64,000 nucleotides of DNA from Faecalicatena_A orotica (GCF_040545875.1 NZ_JBEPMR010000005.1), one strand, 5' to 3'. Shown: positions 34,519-44,310, counted from the first letter of the stretch. The notes: generated from the sequence alone by a model not told the origin. Program-made: numbers and translations.

Positions 34519-34794
34519 TTATGAATAAAACAGTATGAACCGTACCAGAAGGGCGGCATGAAGCAGTATGATTATGGGGATTCCGATTTTGAATTTGATT
34601 TTTTGGGTTTTGTGACGGAAGGTCTGCATTGCGAGGTATGCCCCTATGGAGCCGCCGGAGAGGGCAAGTAGGATAAGGGTATTTTCAGGAATGCGCCATT
34701 TGTTTTTTCTGGCTTTTTGTTTGTCGGCACCGTAAGTGAAAAAGGTAATGAGGTTTATTAGTATCATGTATATGATGATGTATTTATGCTGCAC
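34519..34794 (-). CDS. DUF1294 family small membrane protein
   Basis: 91 residues from a GTG at 34794, which has AGAGGAG 7 bp upstream. A longer frame starts at an ATG at 34836 inside an inverted repeat and is less likely. Three hydrophobic segments and the family signature YGADKQKARKNKWRIPE, GGSIGAYLAMQTFRHKTQK. Function unknown. Downstream of addA on the same strand. Confidence 0.83.
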   Translation of the reverse strand: MQHKYIIIYMILINLITFFTYGADKQKARKNKWRIPENTLILLALSGGSIGAYLAMQTFRHKTQKIKFKIGIPIIILLHAALLVRFILFYS

Positions 34795-34822
34795 TATCGT
34801 TCTCCTCTCTTGTAGTTTTTTT

Positions 34823-34879
34823 GGCGGCTGAATCATTGCTGTGCCCCCTGCGGGTGTGCAGAATAGTGATTCAGCCGCC
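34823..34879. other. 12-bp inverted repeat after addA
   Basis: GGCGGCTGAATC / GATTCAGCCGCC with a 33-nt loop, 5 bp after the addA stop. On the minus strand it is followed by AAAAAAAC rather than T residues, so it is not a standard terminator for addA. It may stabilise the mRNA or work on the other strand. Confidence 0.5.
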
Positions 34880-34883
34880 TATT

Positions 34884-37800
34884 TTAAACCTGAATTTCTT
34901 TTTTCAGGGTGAATGAATAGATAATTTTTTCTTTCACTTTCTTTCCGAGAAGCTGCTCCAATGCCTGAGCGTAGTAGTCGAGCTGGGCATGGTATTTTTC
35001 TTTGAGCTCCAACGCAGTACGCACCTTGTCGGTCTTGTAGTCGAGCACGGTCAGGGCACCGTCTTCTTCAAAATATACGTCTATGATTCCCTGAACAAGG
35101 ATGGTCTCGCCACTTTGTTCTTCGGGATAGATTTCTTCGGCTTTTACGCCCAGCACGAACGGCTGCTCTTTTCTTAGCTGATTTCTGGCAGCGGCCTGAT
35201 GCATTCTCTGCCCGCTTTCACAGTTCAGGAAGCCCAGTATGTCTGCTATGCGTATACACTGCGCCATGTCTTCGGAAAGTCTGCCTTCTTTTGCCAGCCT
35301 TTCGATCTCCTGCCCCAGTGTTTCTTCATTATATTGTTGTCTGAAATCCAGAAGCTCGAGCAGCCTGTGGTAAGCGCTTCCCCGGGATGCACCGCTGAGT
35401 TCGGCTTCCTCTTTCAGAAATCCGGGGAGAAGAGGTACGACCTCAGCCTCTTTGTATAACTCCTCTGCCGGCTCTTCTTCGAGGTAGGCACGTTTCTTTA
35501 ACTCAGATACGGTAAACTTAAGCTTCAGTTTTCCTTCCAGCTCATACGGGTAAATATACCCCAATTGTTCCTTCAATTGATTTCCAAGCTGTTCATGATA
35601 AACTTTCCCAGTATCCCAGTGCTGAAGCACGTCTTTTGCTATTTCTTCGGCTTTTCTGTCCGCGGTTTCATTCACAGACAGATTCCAGCAGTCTTCTATA
35701 CGGACTTCCAGAGGGATTTCCTCCGTAACCAATGGAACCAGCGGAAGGACCCAGTCCAGATAAGACCGGGCACTGGCCAGCATGTAGTACGGAAGGGCCT
35801 CTGTCTGCTTTCCCTGCCGCGGGTCTGCGCTTAATTTTTCCAGTACTTCCCGGGCATGGGGAAGCTGCGCCGTCATGATTAGTTTTTCCTTTGCCCTTGT
35901 CAGGGCAACATAGAGCACCCGGAGTTCTTCACCGAGATTCTCCCTTGTGATCTCTTCCTGAATCACTTTTTTCAGAATTGTCGGAATCTTTGTCCGTTTT
36001 TCCAGATCGATGGAATCAATTCCCACTCCCCACTCAGGGTGGATCACAATACTGCCTTTTACATCCTGTGTGTTAAACTGTTTTCCCATCCCCGCAACGA
36101 ACACGATCGGGAATTCCAGTCCTTTACTCTTGTGGATCGTCATGATTCGCACCGTGTCGGACTGCTCATCTGCTATATTCGCCTCCCCGTAATCCACGTC
36201 GTATTTCTGAAGCTGCTCAATATAGCGCACAAAATTAAAAAGACCCTTATAACTGGTACCTTCGAAGGCCGACGCTTTCTCTACCAGCATCTCTACATTT
36301 GCCATACGCTGGGCACCGCCTGGCATGGACGCGATATAGATGCCGTAGCCGGTATCTTCAATAATATGCCAGAGAAGCTCATGGATTGCCGTGTATGGCA
36401 CGGTATCGCGAAACTGCCGGTACACCTTTAAAAACTGCTGAAGTTTTTTTCTGATCTCAGAGTTTATTTCTGGTCCGTCCTCTGTGTGAGCACTTTCGTC
36501 TCCTGCATTTTCCAATGCTTCACAGGCATATCTGTTGACTGCATCATAAAACGGGACCTCCGGGAATGTGTTCCGGATATCTGCGAGCTGTTGTGCATCC
36601 AGTCCTGCAAATGGTGATGTCAGCACCGCCGTCAGCGGAAGTTCCTGACGGAAGTTATCCAGAATCTGGAGATAATCCAGCAGAATGCTGACCTCATAAG
36701 TTTCAAAATACCCCTCCCTGCTCCCCGCATAGGCCGGTATTCCCTCCTCCCCGAGTACTTCGGCAAACACATCCGCCCAGCCTTTGATGCTTCTGGTCAA
36801 AATCACGATGTCTTTATACATGGGAGTGCGGTAATTTCCCGTTGCCTTATCGAGAACACGGCCGGACTGCATCAGCTCTTTGATGCGCTTTGCCACAGCC
36901 CGGGCCTCCATCTGTTTTCCGGTCCCTTCTATAATATCCATGCTGTCGTCTGCATTCTCACGTACCTCATCCGGTATCTGGTCCGCGGACGTATCCACCA
37001 GCAGAAGTTCGGCCTGATTGATTGTGTTCCCCCGTTCATCTGTCTGGGGGTCGTAAGCAGCCCCCGGATAAAGTGCCGCCTGCTCATCATAGAGTATTCC
37101 GCCCAATTCTTTCCGCATGATATGTTCAAAAATAAAGTTGACACTGCTTAAGACTTCCTCCCGGCTTCTGAAGTTCTTGTGTAGATCAATCCTCTGCCGG
37201 TCGCTGTCTTTTTGACTGTAAGTGTCGTATTTCTCCATAAACAGCTCCGGCCTTGACAGACGAAACCGATAGATACTCTGCTTCACATCACCGACCATGA
37301 ACACATTATTTTTCCCTCTGCTCACGGTAGAGACACTTGTCAGGATTGCCTCCTGAATCAGGTTGCTGTCCTGATACTCGTCGATCATGACCTCTGTGAA
37401 CTGTTCCTGATATTCACGGGCTACCGGGGACGGGACAAGCTCCCCGTCCTTTGTAACGGTCAGTATCTTCAATGCAAACTGCTCCATATCGCTGAAGTCA
37501 ATCATATTTTTGCTCTGTTTTTTCTCCGAAAAATGATCCCCGAACTGCTGTACCAGTCCTGACAAAACGGCCATCGAATCTGCCGCCTCCTGCATATCCT
37601 GCATGATTTCCTGTGGTTCTTCATAAAAGTACATAGCCGCCATGTCTTTGCACATTTTTTTGACTTTTTCACGCATGGCCTTGACTTTTTCTCTTTTATC
37701 CACATCAACAGACTCATCTTTCTTCACAGAGAGCCGTTTCCAGGTGGTCTGCCCCACTGCCTGATACATTTCCTCAAAGGAACCGGCCTCTGCTATCCGG

Positions 37801-38573
37801 CCAATCACACTCCGGTCAGCTTCGAGCATGTCCCCGTACATATACGGGCCATCCGGCATATCGCACACCACGAGCCCTTCTTCTAATATAGAAAGCATGT
37901 CCCCCGCCTTCTGGCGGACAAGTTCCTTTACGCGCCTCATACATGCAGATTCTTCCAGGTCTTCCCCGTGGGTCCTGTAATCCTGTGCACAGCCTTCCAG
38001 CCACGCGTCTGGCTGTGGATAACTTCTGGAATATTCATATAGTTTGAGGATAATTTCCTCAATCTTCCTGTCATTCCTGCCCGTCCCAAACTTTTCGACA
38101 AATTCCAGAAATGGAATCCCACCTTCTGCGTAGCGCTCTTCCAGCAGTTCATCCAGAACATCCTGCTTGAGAAGCTTCAGCTCCCCTTCTTCCGCGATGC
38201 GGAATCCCGGGTCAATGTCCAGCACATGGAAATGGTCACGGATTACCGACAGGCAGAAGCTGTGTATAGTTGTGATCTGGGCACTGTGTATGAGAGTTGC
38301 CTGACGCTGGAGATGTACATTTTCAGGATGTTCCTCCAGAGATTTTTCGATCGCCTCACGGATTCTCTCTTTCATCTCGGCGGCCGCAGCCTCGGTAAAG
38401 GTCACGATGAGGAGCCTGTCCACATCCACCGGATACTCTGCATCTGTAAGCATCTGGATGATTCTTTCTACCAGAACGGCCGTCTTTCCGGAACCTGCTG
38501 CTGCCGAAACGAGTATATTCCGTTCTCTTAAATCAATGACCTGCTGCTGTTCGCTTGTCCACTTAACGCCCAT
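34884..38573 (-). CDS. addA: ATP-dependent helicase/nuclease subunit A (AddA)
   Basis: 1229-residue UvrD-type helicase plus RecB-family nuclease, the counterpart of RecBCD that processes double-strand breaks for RecA. Walker A AAAGSGKTAVLVERI; motif II DEYQDSN; VKQSIYRFRLSRPELF; helicase motif TIHKSKGLEFPIVFVAG; VALTRAKEKL. The C-terminal nuclease carries GSAYHRLLELLD, GIIDVYFEEDGALTVLDYKTDK with the catalytic Asp/Lys. Start overlaps addB by 11 bp. Confidence 0.96.
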   Translation of the reverse strand: MGVKWTSEQQQVIDLRERNILVSAAAGSGKTAVLVERIIQMLTDAEYPVDVDRLLIVTFTEAAAAEMKERIREAIEKSLEEHPENVHLQRQATLIHSAQITTIHSFCLSVIRDHFHVLDIDPGFRIAEEGELKLLKQDVLDELLEERYAEGGIPFLEFVEKFGTGRNDRKIEEIILKLYEYSRSYPQPDAWLEGCAQDYRTHGEDLEESACMRRVKELVRQKAGDMLSILEEGLVVCDMPDGPYMYGDMLEADRSVIGRIAEAGSFEEMYQAVGQTTWKRLSVKKDESVDVDKREKVKAMREKVKKMCKDMAAMYFYEEPQEIMQDMQEAADSMAVLSGLVQQFGDHFSEKKQSKNMIDFSDMEQFALKILTVTKDGELVPSPVAREYQEQFTEVMIDEYQDSNLIQEAILTSVSTVSRGKNNVFMVGDVKQSIYRFRLSRPELFMEKYDTYSQKDSDRQRIDLHKNFRSREEVLSSVNFIFEHIMRKELGGILYDEQAALYPGAAYDPQTDERGNTINQAELLLVDTSADQIPDEVRENADDSMDIIEGTGKQMEARAVAKRIKELMQSGRVLDKATGNYRTPMYKDIVILTRSIKGWADVFAEVLGEEGIPAYAGSREGYFETYEVSILLDYLQILDNFRQELPLTAVLTSPFAGLDAQQLADIRNTFPEVPFYDAVNRYACEALENAGDESAHTEDGPEINSEIRKKLQQFLKVYRQFRDTVPYTAIHELLWHIIEDTGYGIYIASMPGGAQRMANVEMLVEKASAFEGTSYKGLFNFVRYIEQLQKYDVDYGEANIADEQSDTVRIMTIHKSKGLEFPIVFVAGMGKQFNTQDVKGSIVIHPEWGVGIDSIDLEKRTKIPTILKKVIQEEITRENLGEELRVLYVALTRAKEKLIMTAQLPHAREVLEKLSADPRQGKQTEALPYYMLASARSYLDWVLPLVPLVTEEIPLEVRIEDCWNLSVNETADRKAEEIAKDVLQHWDTGKVYHEQLGNQLKEQLGYIYPYELEGKLKLKFTVSELKKRAYLEEEPAEELYKEAEVVPLLPGFLKEEAELSGASRGSAYHRLLELLDFRQQYNEETLGQEIERLAKEGRLSEDMAQCIRIADILGFLNCESGQRMHQAAARNQLRKEQPFVLGVKAEEIYPEEQSGETILVQGIIDVYFEEDGALTVLDYKTDKVRTALELKEKYHAQLDYYAQALEQLLGKKVKEKIIYSFTLKKEIQV

Positions 38574-41500
38574 TTTCCTGACCCTCCTTTCCTGTTTTCT
38601 GTTTCATCTGTTCCACAACCTCTTCCTTACTCAGCTTTTCGAGCCGTTGATACTCGTATCCTTCCAGTCCGGGCTCAAATCCGCAGATGTCGCGGTAAGC
38701 GCAGTAGTCACACCCAGTACTGTTTCCCATTTCAAACGGCCGTGCCCCTGCCTCTCCGTTCATGATCCGTGTTCTTAGTTCCTGCTCTTTCTGTTTCGTA
38801 TACTCTAACAACGTGGAAAACTCTGCCGGAGCAAGCACCTTAGAATAACGGTTCAGGCTTCCGTCTTTATTTTTTCCGACTGGGATCAGATTCGAGGTCC
38901 CGCTCAATCCCTTCTCCAAATGTTCAATTACGGCATCGTCTGCATTGACAAGTCCGTCCAGCTTCAGCTCCTTCAGTAATTTTTCCTCCAACAGTACCTC
39001 ATTCTTCTCTTTCTCCACTATGGGGTCCTTCATGCGGTAATAAAAAACTCCGGCCGGCAGGATTTCCTGCCCGGGATGGCGCTTTTTCTCGATGTCCATC
39101 GCCGCATTGAGGTACACCGGGAGCTGCATCTGCAGGCCGTGGTAAAAGGATGTGATGTCAAAACTTTTGGAGCCGGTCTTGTAGTCCGTGACTTTCACAT
39201 AGACTTTATTCTCGTCCTCGCATGTATCAATCCTGTCGATCTTGCCGCTTCCAAATTTCATCTCATAACCGCTCGGCACAAAATCACCTTTTTTAAGCTG
39301 TTCTGTCAGTGCCCATACGGAACGGTGGATCAGTTTTTTAATCCTCGTTACCATATACTCGTTTCTCGCGCTGCTGAAAAGGACCGTATTTCCGTAGTCC
39401 ACAATACTTTCCTCCACACTCTCTTCAATCAGCTGCGTGCGCATCTTTTCATCCATATCCGGCCATGTAACCCTGCCTGCATCTGCCTTCCTGGCAAACC
39501 GTTCCATCGACTGATGTGCGATGTTTCCGAGATCAATTGCCTCAAACTGGTACTGTTCCCTCTCTGAAAGCCGCAGCCCGTATGTGAGAAAATGTGCATA
39601 AGCGCAGGATGCAAAACGCTCCAGCCTGGTGACACTGAATCTGGATGCATCACCGTACAGAAGTTCCGCCGCTTTTTTCGTCAGTCTGTCCGGCTCTTTC
39701 CTGAAAAACGCGGCTTCCAGCATCATCTCTGCCGCACCTTTGCCGCTGTCTTTCAGACGGTTCTGTGTTTCGCTGGCAATATACCATGAATAGAGTTCCT
39801 TCCATTCCCCGCTCAGTCCGAAAGCACGGCTGCGAAGACCATCGATCAGGTATTCCATTGCGGTCTTTTGGGTAAGCTCCTGATCCGTAAGTCCCATCTT
39901 CTCCTCATCCACAATCTTCAGTTCAGGGTACAGACGCCTGATATCCTGAATCAGATAGGCTGGGCGGAGGCTTTTTCCTTCCGCCGAAACTTTACTGAAA
40001 GAGAGCGACAGATATTCTGTCGGTTTGGTCAGGTTCATGTATAAATAGAATTTTTGAATATAGGTCTTTTCTTTTGATCCCGGTGAGAGTGCGATTTTTT
40101 TCTCCGTAAAATGCTCCCTGTCACGCTCCGACAAAAGCCCGCCCTGCCCCAGATTTCCCGGCAGGAGTGTGTCATTGGCCCCCACGAAAAATAAGGCTTT
40201 TACATCCTTTAAACGTGTTCTCTCCACATCGCCGATCACCACCTGGTCAAGACTGGGCGGGATGACTCCGACTTTTGCTTCTTCCAGCCCTGCATCCAGA
40301 AGTTCACAGTACTCTTTTAAGGAAATCTGCTCATCCCCCAGAAGTTCTACAAACTTATCGAACAGTTCGATGACGATCCTGTATACCTGGGCATACTCCT
40401 TGGCAAGTGCAAGCTCCCCCTGCTCCTGAAAGCGGTCTTCCATTTCCTTTAACCGGATCTGGCACTGTTGTTTTACGAGAAACGTGTAAATCGCGGCGGT
40501 GATGTCCTTCACGGTCTTTCGCCGCTGCTTTAGTACGTAGACCAAAGCATCTATATTTTCCACAAAGCGGACCCTCAGATGGTTCAGTGTGGCAAGCTCT
40601 TCCTCCTCAACCCCGGCCGTCCGGCGTACCCATGCGCCCTGCCATTTCTTATACCCTTTCAGGCCCAGGGCGAGCACATAGTTCTCCATCCGGTCCACTT
40701 CCTCGTGGGTAAATCCCGCCATCTGTGTCCGGAGAAACCGGAAGACACTCTCATAAGAAAATCCCTGTTCAGCCATAGCCAGCAGGCTTCTTAAATATTC
40801 TACAAAAGCATTCAGGAGAATGCTTTTCTTGTGGTCCATAAACACAGGTATCCCATAACTGTCACAGGCCTTTTCCAGACAAACGGCATAGGCATTCAGG
40901 TCACTGGCGATTACCGCGATATCCCGGTAACGCATTCCTTTCTCCCTGACCAGATACCGGATCCGGGAGGCCGTATATTCCGCCTCTTTCTTCGGGTTTC
41001 TGGCTGCATGCACAGTAAGCACGTCCTGTTCCCTTTCATACTGCCGCTTCGAATACCGGAAGATTTCCGACTCCAGAAATCCAAGCACCTCGTTGTCTTT
41101 AAAGCGGTAAAGGGGCCGCTTGTACAGACAGACCGCGTCTTCAATCTCCACATGGCAGTCTCCGGCAATCTTCACCAGACTCGTAACCATCTGCTTGCTC
41201 AGCGCAAAAAGCTGGTAAGGGTGCTGGTACACATATGGGTCTTCCCGCCCATCCAGCACCGCCGTAACCATAACCTTCCTGCAGACACGCATCAGTTCTC
41301 CGAGCAGCTTATTCTGCACAGGGGTAAATCCCGTGAACCCGTCCAGCACAACCACACTATCCTTCAAAAGAGCAGACTGCGGAACCGCATCACTCAAAAC
41401 ATCCAGCAGTTCCTCCTTTGTAATATATTGATCCGCCAGATACTCTTCAAAACCTTCATACACCTTCCGGATATCCTGGAGTTTATAGTAAAGATAACTC

Positions 41501-41946
41501 TCCGGCTCAATTTCCTCCATAAACTCATCCAGCTCATCAAACCCGATGCCATACTGGGTAAACTCCGAAATAACAGACTTCACCTCACTGATATACCCCT
41601 GTTTCTTCAGATTCCCCTTCAAAACCTTCAGGTCCTCCTCATAATCCCCCGCAATCTTGCGCAGGATCAGATTCTTCCCCTCATCATCCAGCACCCGCTT
41701 CGTATCCCCTCCCGTTTCCTCAAAGATACGGTGCGCCAGCCTTCCAAAGCTCAGTATATCAATATTCATAATCCCATGCCGGGGATGCATCGTACACAGA
41801 TCCTTCTGCGTCTGCATCGTAAACTGCTCCGGAACAAGAACAAGATAATTCAGGTCCGAATTCTTCATAGATTCTTCAATAACCGTCTGATATAAATAAT
41901 AGGACTTCCCTGCACCGGAATTCCCGAAAATAAACTGTAATGACAT
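38563..41946 (-). CDS. addB: ATP-dependent nuclease subunit B (AddB)
   Basis: 1127 residues. An inactivated helicase fold with Walker A FGNSGAGKSYYL at the N-terminus and a C-terminal RecB-like nuclease (KIDRIDTCEDE...VKVTDYKTGSKSFDI). The 4Fe-4S cluster is formed by an upstream Cys (FASCAYAHF) and the C-terminal set CDYCAYRDICGFEPG. It recognises Chi with AddA. Ribosome site AGGAGG directly upstream. Confidence 0.95.
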   Translation of the reverse strand: MSLQFIFGNSGAGKSYYLYQTVIEESMKNSDLNYLVLVPEQFTMQTQKDLCTMHPRHGIMNIDILSFGRLAHRIFEETGGDTKRVLDDEGKNLILRKIAGDYEEDLKVLKGNLKKQGYISEVKSVISEFTQYGIGFDELDEFMEEIEPESYLYYKLQDIRKVYEGFEEYLADQYITKEELLDVLSDAVPQSALLKDSVVVLDGFTGFTPVQNKLLGELMRVCRKVMVTAVLDGREDPYVYQHPYQLFALSKQMVTSLVKIAGDCHVEIEDAVCLYKRPLYRFKDNEVLGFLESEIFRYSKRQYEREQDVLTVHAARNPKKEAEYTASRIRYLVREKGMRYRDIAVIASDLNAYAVCLEKACDSYGIPVFMDHKKSILLNAFVEYLRSLLAMAEQGFSYESVFRFLRTQMAGFTHEEVDRMENYVLALGLKGYKKWQGAWVRRTAGVEEEELATLNHLRVRFVENIDALVYVLKQRRKTVKDITAAIYTFLVKQQCQIRLKEMEDRFQEQGELALAKEYAQVYRIVIELFDKFVELLGDEQISLKEYCELLDAGLEEAKVGVIPPSLDQVVIGDVERTRLKDVKALFFVGANDTLLPGNLGQGGLLSERDREHFTEKKIALSPGSKEKTYIQKFYLYMNLTKPTEYLSLSFSKVSAEGKSLRPAYLIQDIRRLYPELKIVDEEKMGLTDQELTQKTAMEYLIDGLRSRAFGLSGEWKELYSWYIASETQNRLKDSGKGAAEMMLEAAFFRKEPDRLTKKAAELLYGDASRFSVTRLERFASCAYAHFLTYGLRLSEREQYQFEAIDLGNIAHQSMERFARKADAGRVTWPDMDEKMRTQLIEESVEESIVDYGNTVLFSSARNEYMVTRIKKLIHRSVWALTEQLKKGDFVPSGYEMKFGSGKIDRIDTCEDENKVYVKVTDYKTGSKSFDITSFYHGLQMQLPVYLNAAMDIEKKRHPGQEILPAGVFYYRMKDPIVEKEKNEVLLEEKLLKELKLDGLVNADDAVIEHLEKGLSGTSNLIPVGKNKDGSLNRYSKVLAPAEFSTLLEYTKQKEQELRTRIMNGEAGARPFEMGNSTGCDYCAYRDICGFEPGLEGYEYQRLEKLSKEEVVEQMKQKTGKEGQENGR

Positions 41947-42005
41947 AGTATCCTCCTTTTCACTAACTACATTATTCTAACATAGGTATGAAGATAAACG
42001 CAAAC

Positions 42006-42050
42006 ACGCAAAGGGGTCAGACCCCTTTGCGCTCCGTTTTCTGAATATTC
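42006..42050 (-). repeat. Dispersed palindromic repeat, copy 1
   Basis: Contains the 21-nt near-perfect palindrome CAAAGGGGTC-A-GACCCCTTTG. Together with the flank ending in CCGTTTTCTGAATATTC it matches a second copy at 60576-60620 in opposite orientation over about 45 bp. Lies upstream of addB. Confidence 0.75.
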
Positions 42051-42115
42051 TAAAATGTATGAATTGTTTTTAACTTCCGTCCCCTGTTGGACCGCCATTG
42101 GTATATGATTTTGTA

Positions 42116-42144
42116 TTGACTTCCCAGATTTTTTCTGATACGAT
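42116..42144 (+). promoter_or_regulatory. Promoter of the ABC-F leader
   Basis: TTGACT, 17 bp, TACGAT. Transcription should start near 42151, about 310 nt before the ABC-F start codon. Confidence 0.65.
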
Positions 42145-42176
42145 ATTTTCAGATTATAAAGACAGGAGATGAAAGA

Positions 42177-42197
42177 ATGAAGACTTTTTCTTGCTAA
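42177..42197 (+). CDS. Leader peptide ORF (MKTFSC) of the ABC-F gene
   Basis: Six-codon ORF with a good ribosome site (AGGAG, 8-bp spacing) just downstream of the predicted transcription start. It is followed by a series of hairpins and precedes an ABC-F antibiotic-resistance-type gene. This is the layout expected for ribosome-stalling attenuation. Whether the peptide is made is not known. Confidence 0.5.
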   Translation: MKTFSC

Positions 42198-42205
42198 TGA
42201 CACAC

Positions 42206-42399
42206 GCATAACAAAACAGACAGACGAGAGGACATTGTCCGTTTTTTTGTTGTGCAATCGCAGGAAAGTCTATTCATTTTTCTTCTCATAGCATACCAGA
42301 CTGATTACGCCCGGGAACCGCTTTTTTTGAAGCGGGCATGGTCAGATCCTTTTTATGTGTTATCAGGAGCCGCAGGAATTGACTTTTCTGCGGCTTTTA
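42206..42399 (+). promoter_or_regulatory. Attenuator-like hairpins in the ABC-F leader
   Basis: Three structures. 42206-42255: GCATAACAAAAC pairing with GTTTTTTTGTTGTGC around a short GGAC/GTCC hairpin followed by seven T. 42318-42335: CCGCTT / AAGCGG. 42368-42399: 8-bp stem AGCCGCAG / CTGCGGCT followed by TTTAT, the best terminator. Consistent with premature termination relieved when ribosomes stall on the leader ORF. Confidence 0.6.
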
Positions 42400-42464
42400 T
42401 AATGCATGCAGGGCATGACGGTCCCTGCTGCAACACATCAAAGAACCGACAAGGAGGTATGTTT

Positions 42465-43970
42465 ATGTCCAGAATTCAAGTATCTGATTTAACCTTTGCT
42501 TATGAGAGCAGTTATGATCCTATTTTCGAACATGTATCTTTCCAGGTCGACACAGACTGGAAACTTGGCTTTATTGGCCGAAACGGGCGCGGGAAGACTA
42601 CTTTTCTGAATCTGCTTCTGGGAAAATACGATTACAGCGGACGGATTTCCGCCAGTGTTGATTTTGAATATTTCCCTTATCCTGTAAAAAATCCTGACGA
42701 TATGACTCTGCAGATTGTGGAGGCGATCAATCCCACGTCTGAGAGCTGGCAGATTATAAAAGAGCTGAATCTTATGGATGCTGATCCGGGAGTTCTTTAC
42801 CGGCCCTTCTCGACGTTAAGCAACGGCGAGAGGACCAAGGTGCTCCTCGCTGCACTCTTTTTAAAGGAGAATGCTTTCCTGCTCATCGACGAGCCGACAA
42901 ACCATCTGGATATCAGAGCCAGAGAAAAAGTGGCCGGATATCTGAACACCAAAAAAGGCTTTATACTCGTATCGCACGACCGGACCTTTTTAGACAAATG
43001 CATTGACCATGTTCTTTCTATCAATAAGACGAATATTGAAATCCAGAAAGGGAATTTTTCCTCGTGGTATGCGAATAAAGAAGCGGCGGATCAAATGGAA
43101 AGAGAAAGAAATGCACAGCTAAAACAGGATATCCGCCATCTTGAGGAAGCCTCACGCCGGACAGAACGATGGTCCGATCAGATAGAAAAGACCAAAACTG
43201 GGACGCGGGTAGCCGGGCTGCGGCCGGACAGGGGACATATTGGTCATCAGGCCGCAAAAATGATGAAGCGCTCAAAGTCCACACAAAAGCGGCAGCAGAA
43301 TGCAATCACTGAAAAACAAGGGCTGCTGAAAAACATAGAAACTACAGACGATTTGAAATTAAATCTGCTTTCGTACCACACCGATGTACTGCTTACAATG
43401 GAAGATATTGGCATCTGCTATGGTGAAACGCCGGTCTGCCTGAATATCAATCTTACGATAAGAAAAGGGGACCGGATCTGCCTGCGTGGGAAAAACGGCT
43501 GCGGCAAGACAAGCCTGATCAGGCTGATACTCGGAGATCCCATCCCCTATACAGGCACCTTCCGCCTCGGCAGCGGCATCAAGATCTCTTATATCTCTCA
43601 GGATACCTCCTGGCTAAGAGGAGGACTTACTGATTTTGCAAAAGAATATCGGCTGAATGAAACTATTTTCAAAGCGCTCCTAAGAAAACTTGACTTTGAC
43701 AGGATTCAATTTGAAAAAAATATGGAGGAATTTAGCGAAGGCCAGAAAAAGAAAGTCCTTCTGGCCAAGAGCCTGTGCGAACCTGCACATCTGTTTATAT
43801 GGGATGAACCATTGAATTTTATCGATATCTTTTCCCGCATGCAGATCGAGGCACTCTTGACGGAATACCAGCCTGCCATGCTGTTCGTGGAACACGATGA
43901 ATCCTTCCAGCAAAAAATCGCAACTCAAATTATTGATGCTTCTAAAAAAGATGAAACGCCTAATATGTGA
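42465..43970 (+). CDS. ABC-F type ribosomal protection protein, Lsa-like
   Basis: 501 residues with two ABC domains and no membrane segments. Domain 1: Walker A GRNGRGKTT (Lys44), signature LSNGERTKV, Walker B LLIDEPTNHLD. Domain 2: GKNGCGKTS, FSEGQKKKV, FIWDEPLNFID. The charged linker between them (about 200-300, including ARRTERWSDQIEK-like sequence and AAKMMKRSKS) is the arm that reaches into the ribosome. Overall pattern resembles Lsa-family proteins that dislodge lincosamides, streptogramin A or pleuromutilins. The real drug range is unknown. Start at 42465 has AAGGAGG 7 bp upstream. Confidence 0.88.
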   Translation: MSRIQVSDLTFAYESSYDPIFEHVSFQVDTDWKLGFIGRNGRGKTTFLNLLLGKYDYSGRISASVDFEYFPYPVKNPDDMTLQIVEAINPTSESWQIIKELNLMDADPGVLYRPFSTLSNGERTKVLLAALFLKENAFLLIDEPTNHLDIRAREKVAGYLNTKKGFILVSHDRTFLDKCIDHVLSINKTNIEIQKGNFSSWYANKEAADQMERERNAQLKQDIRHLEEASRRTERWSDQIEKTKTGTRVAGLRPDRGHIGHQAAKMMKRSKSTQKRQQNAITEKQGLLKNIETTDDLKLNLLSYHTDVLLTMEDIGICYGETPVCLNINLTIRKGDRICLRGKNGCGKTSLIRLILGDPIPYTGTFRLGSGIKISYISQDTSWLRGGLTDFAKEYRLNETIFKALLRKLDFDRIQFEKNMEEFSEGQKKKVLLAKSLCEPAHLFIWDEPLNFIDIFSRMQIEALLTEYQPAMLFVEHDESFQQKIATQIIDASKKDETPNM

Positions 43971-44310
43971 TATTCTGAATATATCATTTTTAAAATTGTG
44001 AAATAATCTTAAGCCACCCACAGCATCTCCCAAAATAGTGTATTTTATACTATATAGGGAGGTGCTATGATATGGATCTTTCCTTATTACAGGAAATTCT
44101 TGAAATATCGTCATAGTTATTTTTTTCGGTAGCTTGGTTAAATATCTATTTCATTCATGTACCGACGTGCCGTATGTCGATCGGCATGATAATCGCACTT
44201 TTTAATATGGGCCGACATTTGTCTGGCCTCCCTGTTGGATTGTTAGTATGAAGAATATCAATAATCCACCAATCTGCAATGTATAATAATTTTTCTGCTA
44301 CATTTTAAAA
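43971..44310. other. Gap after the ABC-F gene with two tiny ORFs
   Basis: 340 bp, mostly AT-rich, at the left border of a decayed island. It holds a 21-codon plus-strand ORF (44067-44132) with AGGGAGG just upstream, and a 26-codon minus-strand ORF listed next. ATAGTGTATTTTATACTAT at 44036-44054 is an imperfect dyad. No terminator of the ABC-F gene was recognised. Confidence 0.5.
44138..44218 (-). CDS. Possible 26-residue peptide of unknown function
   Basis: ATG preceded by GGGAGG at 8-bp spacing; product begins MSAHIKKCDYHADRH and ends in YMNEIDI. It is His/Arg-rich with one Cys. Base composition is closer to the chromosome than to the AT-rich genes beside it. It may be a gene fragment or a real small protein. 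Confidence 0.3.
   Translation of the reverse strand: MSAHIKKCDYHADRHTARRYMNEIDI

Noticed and set aside
40831..41895. 354-codon plus-strand open frame opposite addB
   Set aside because: Shadow of addB: composition follows codon positions of the real gene and no domain is visible.
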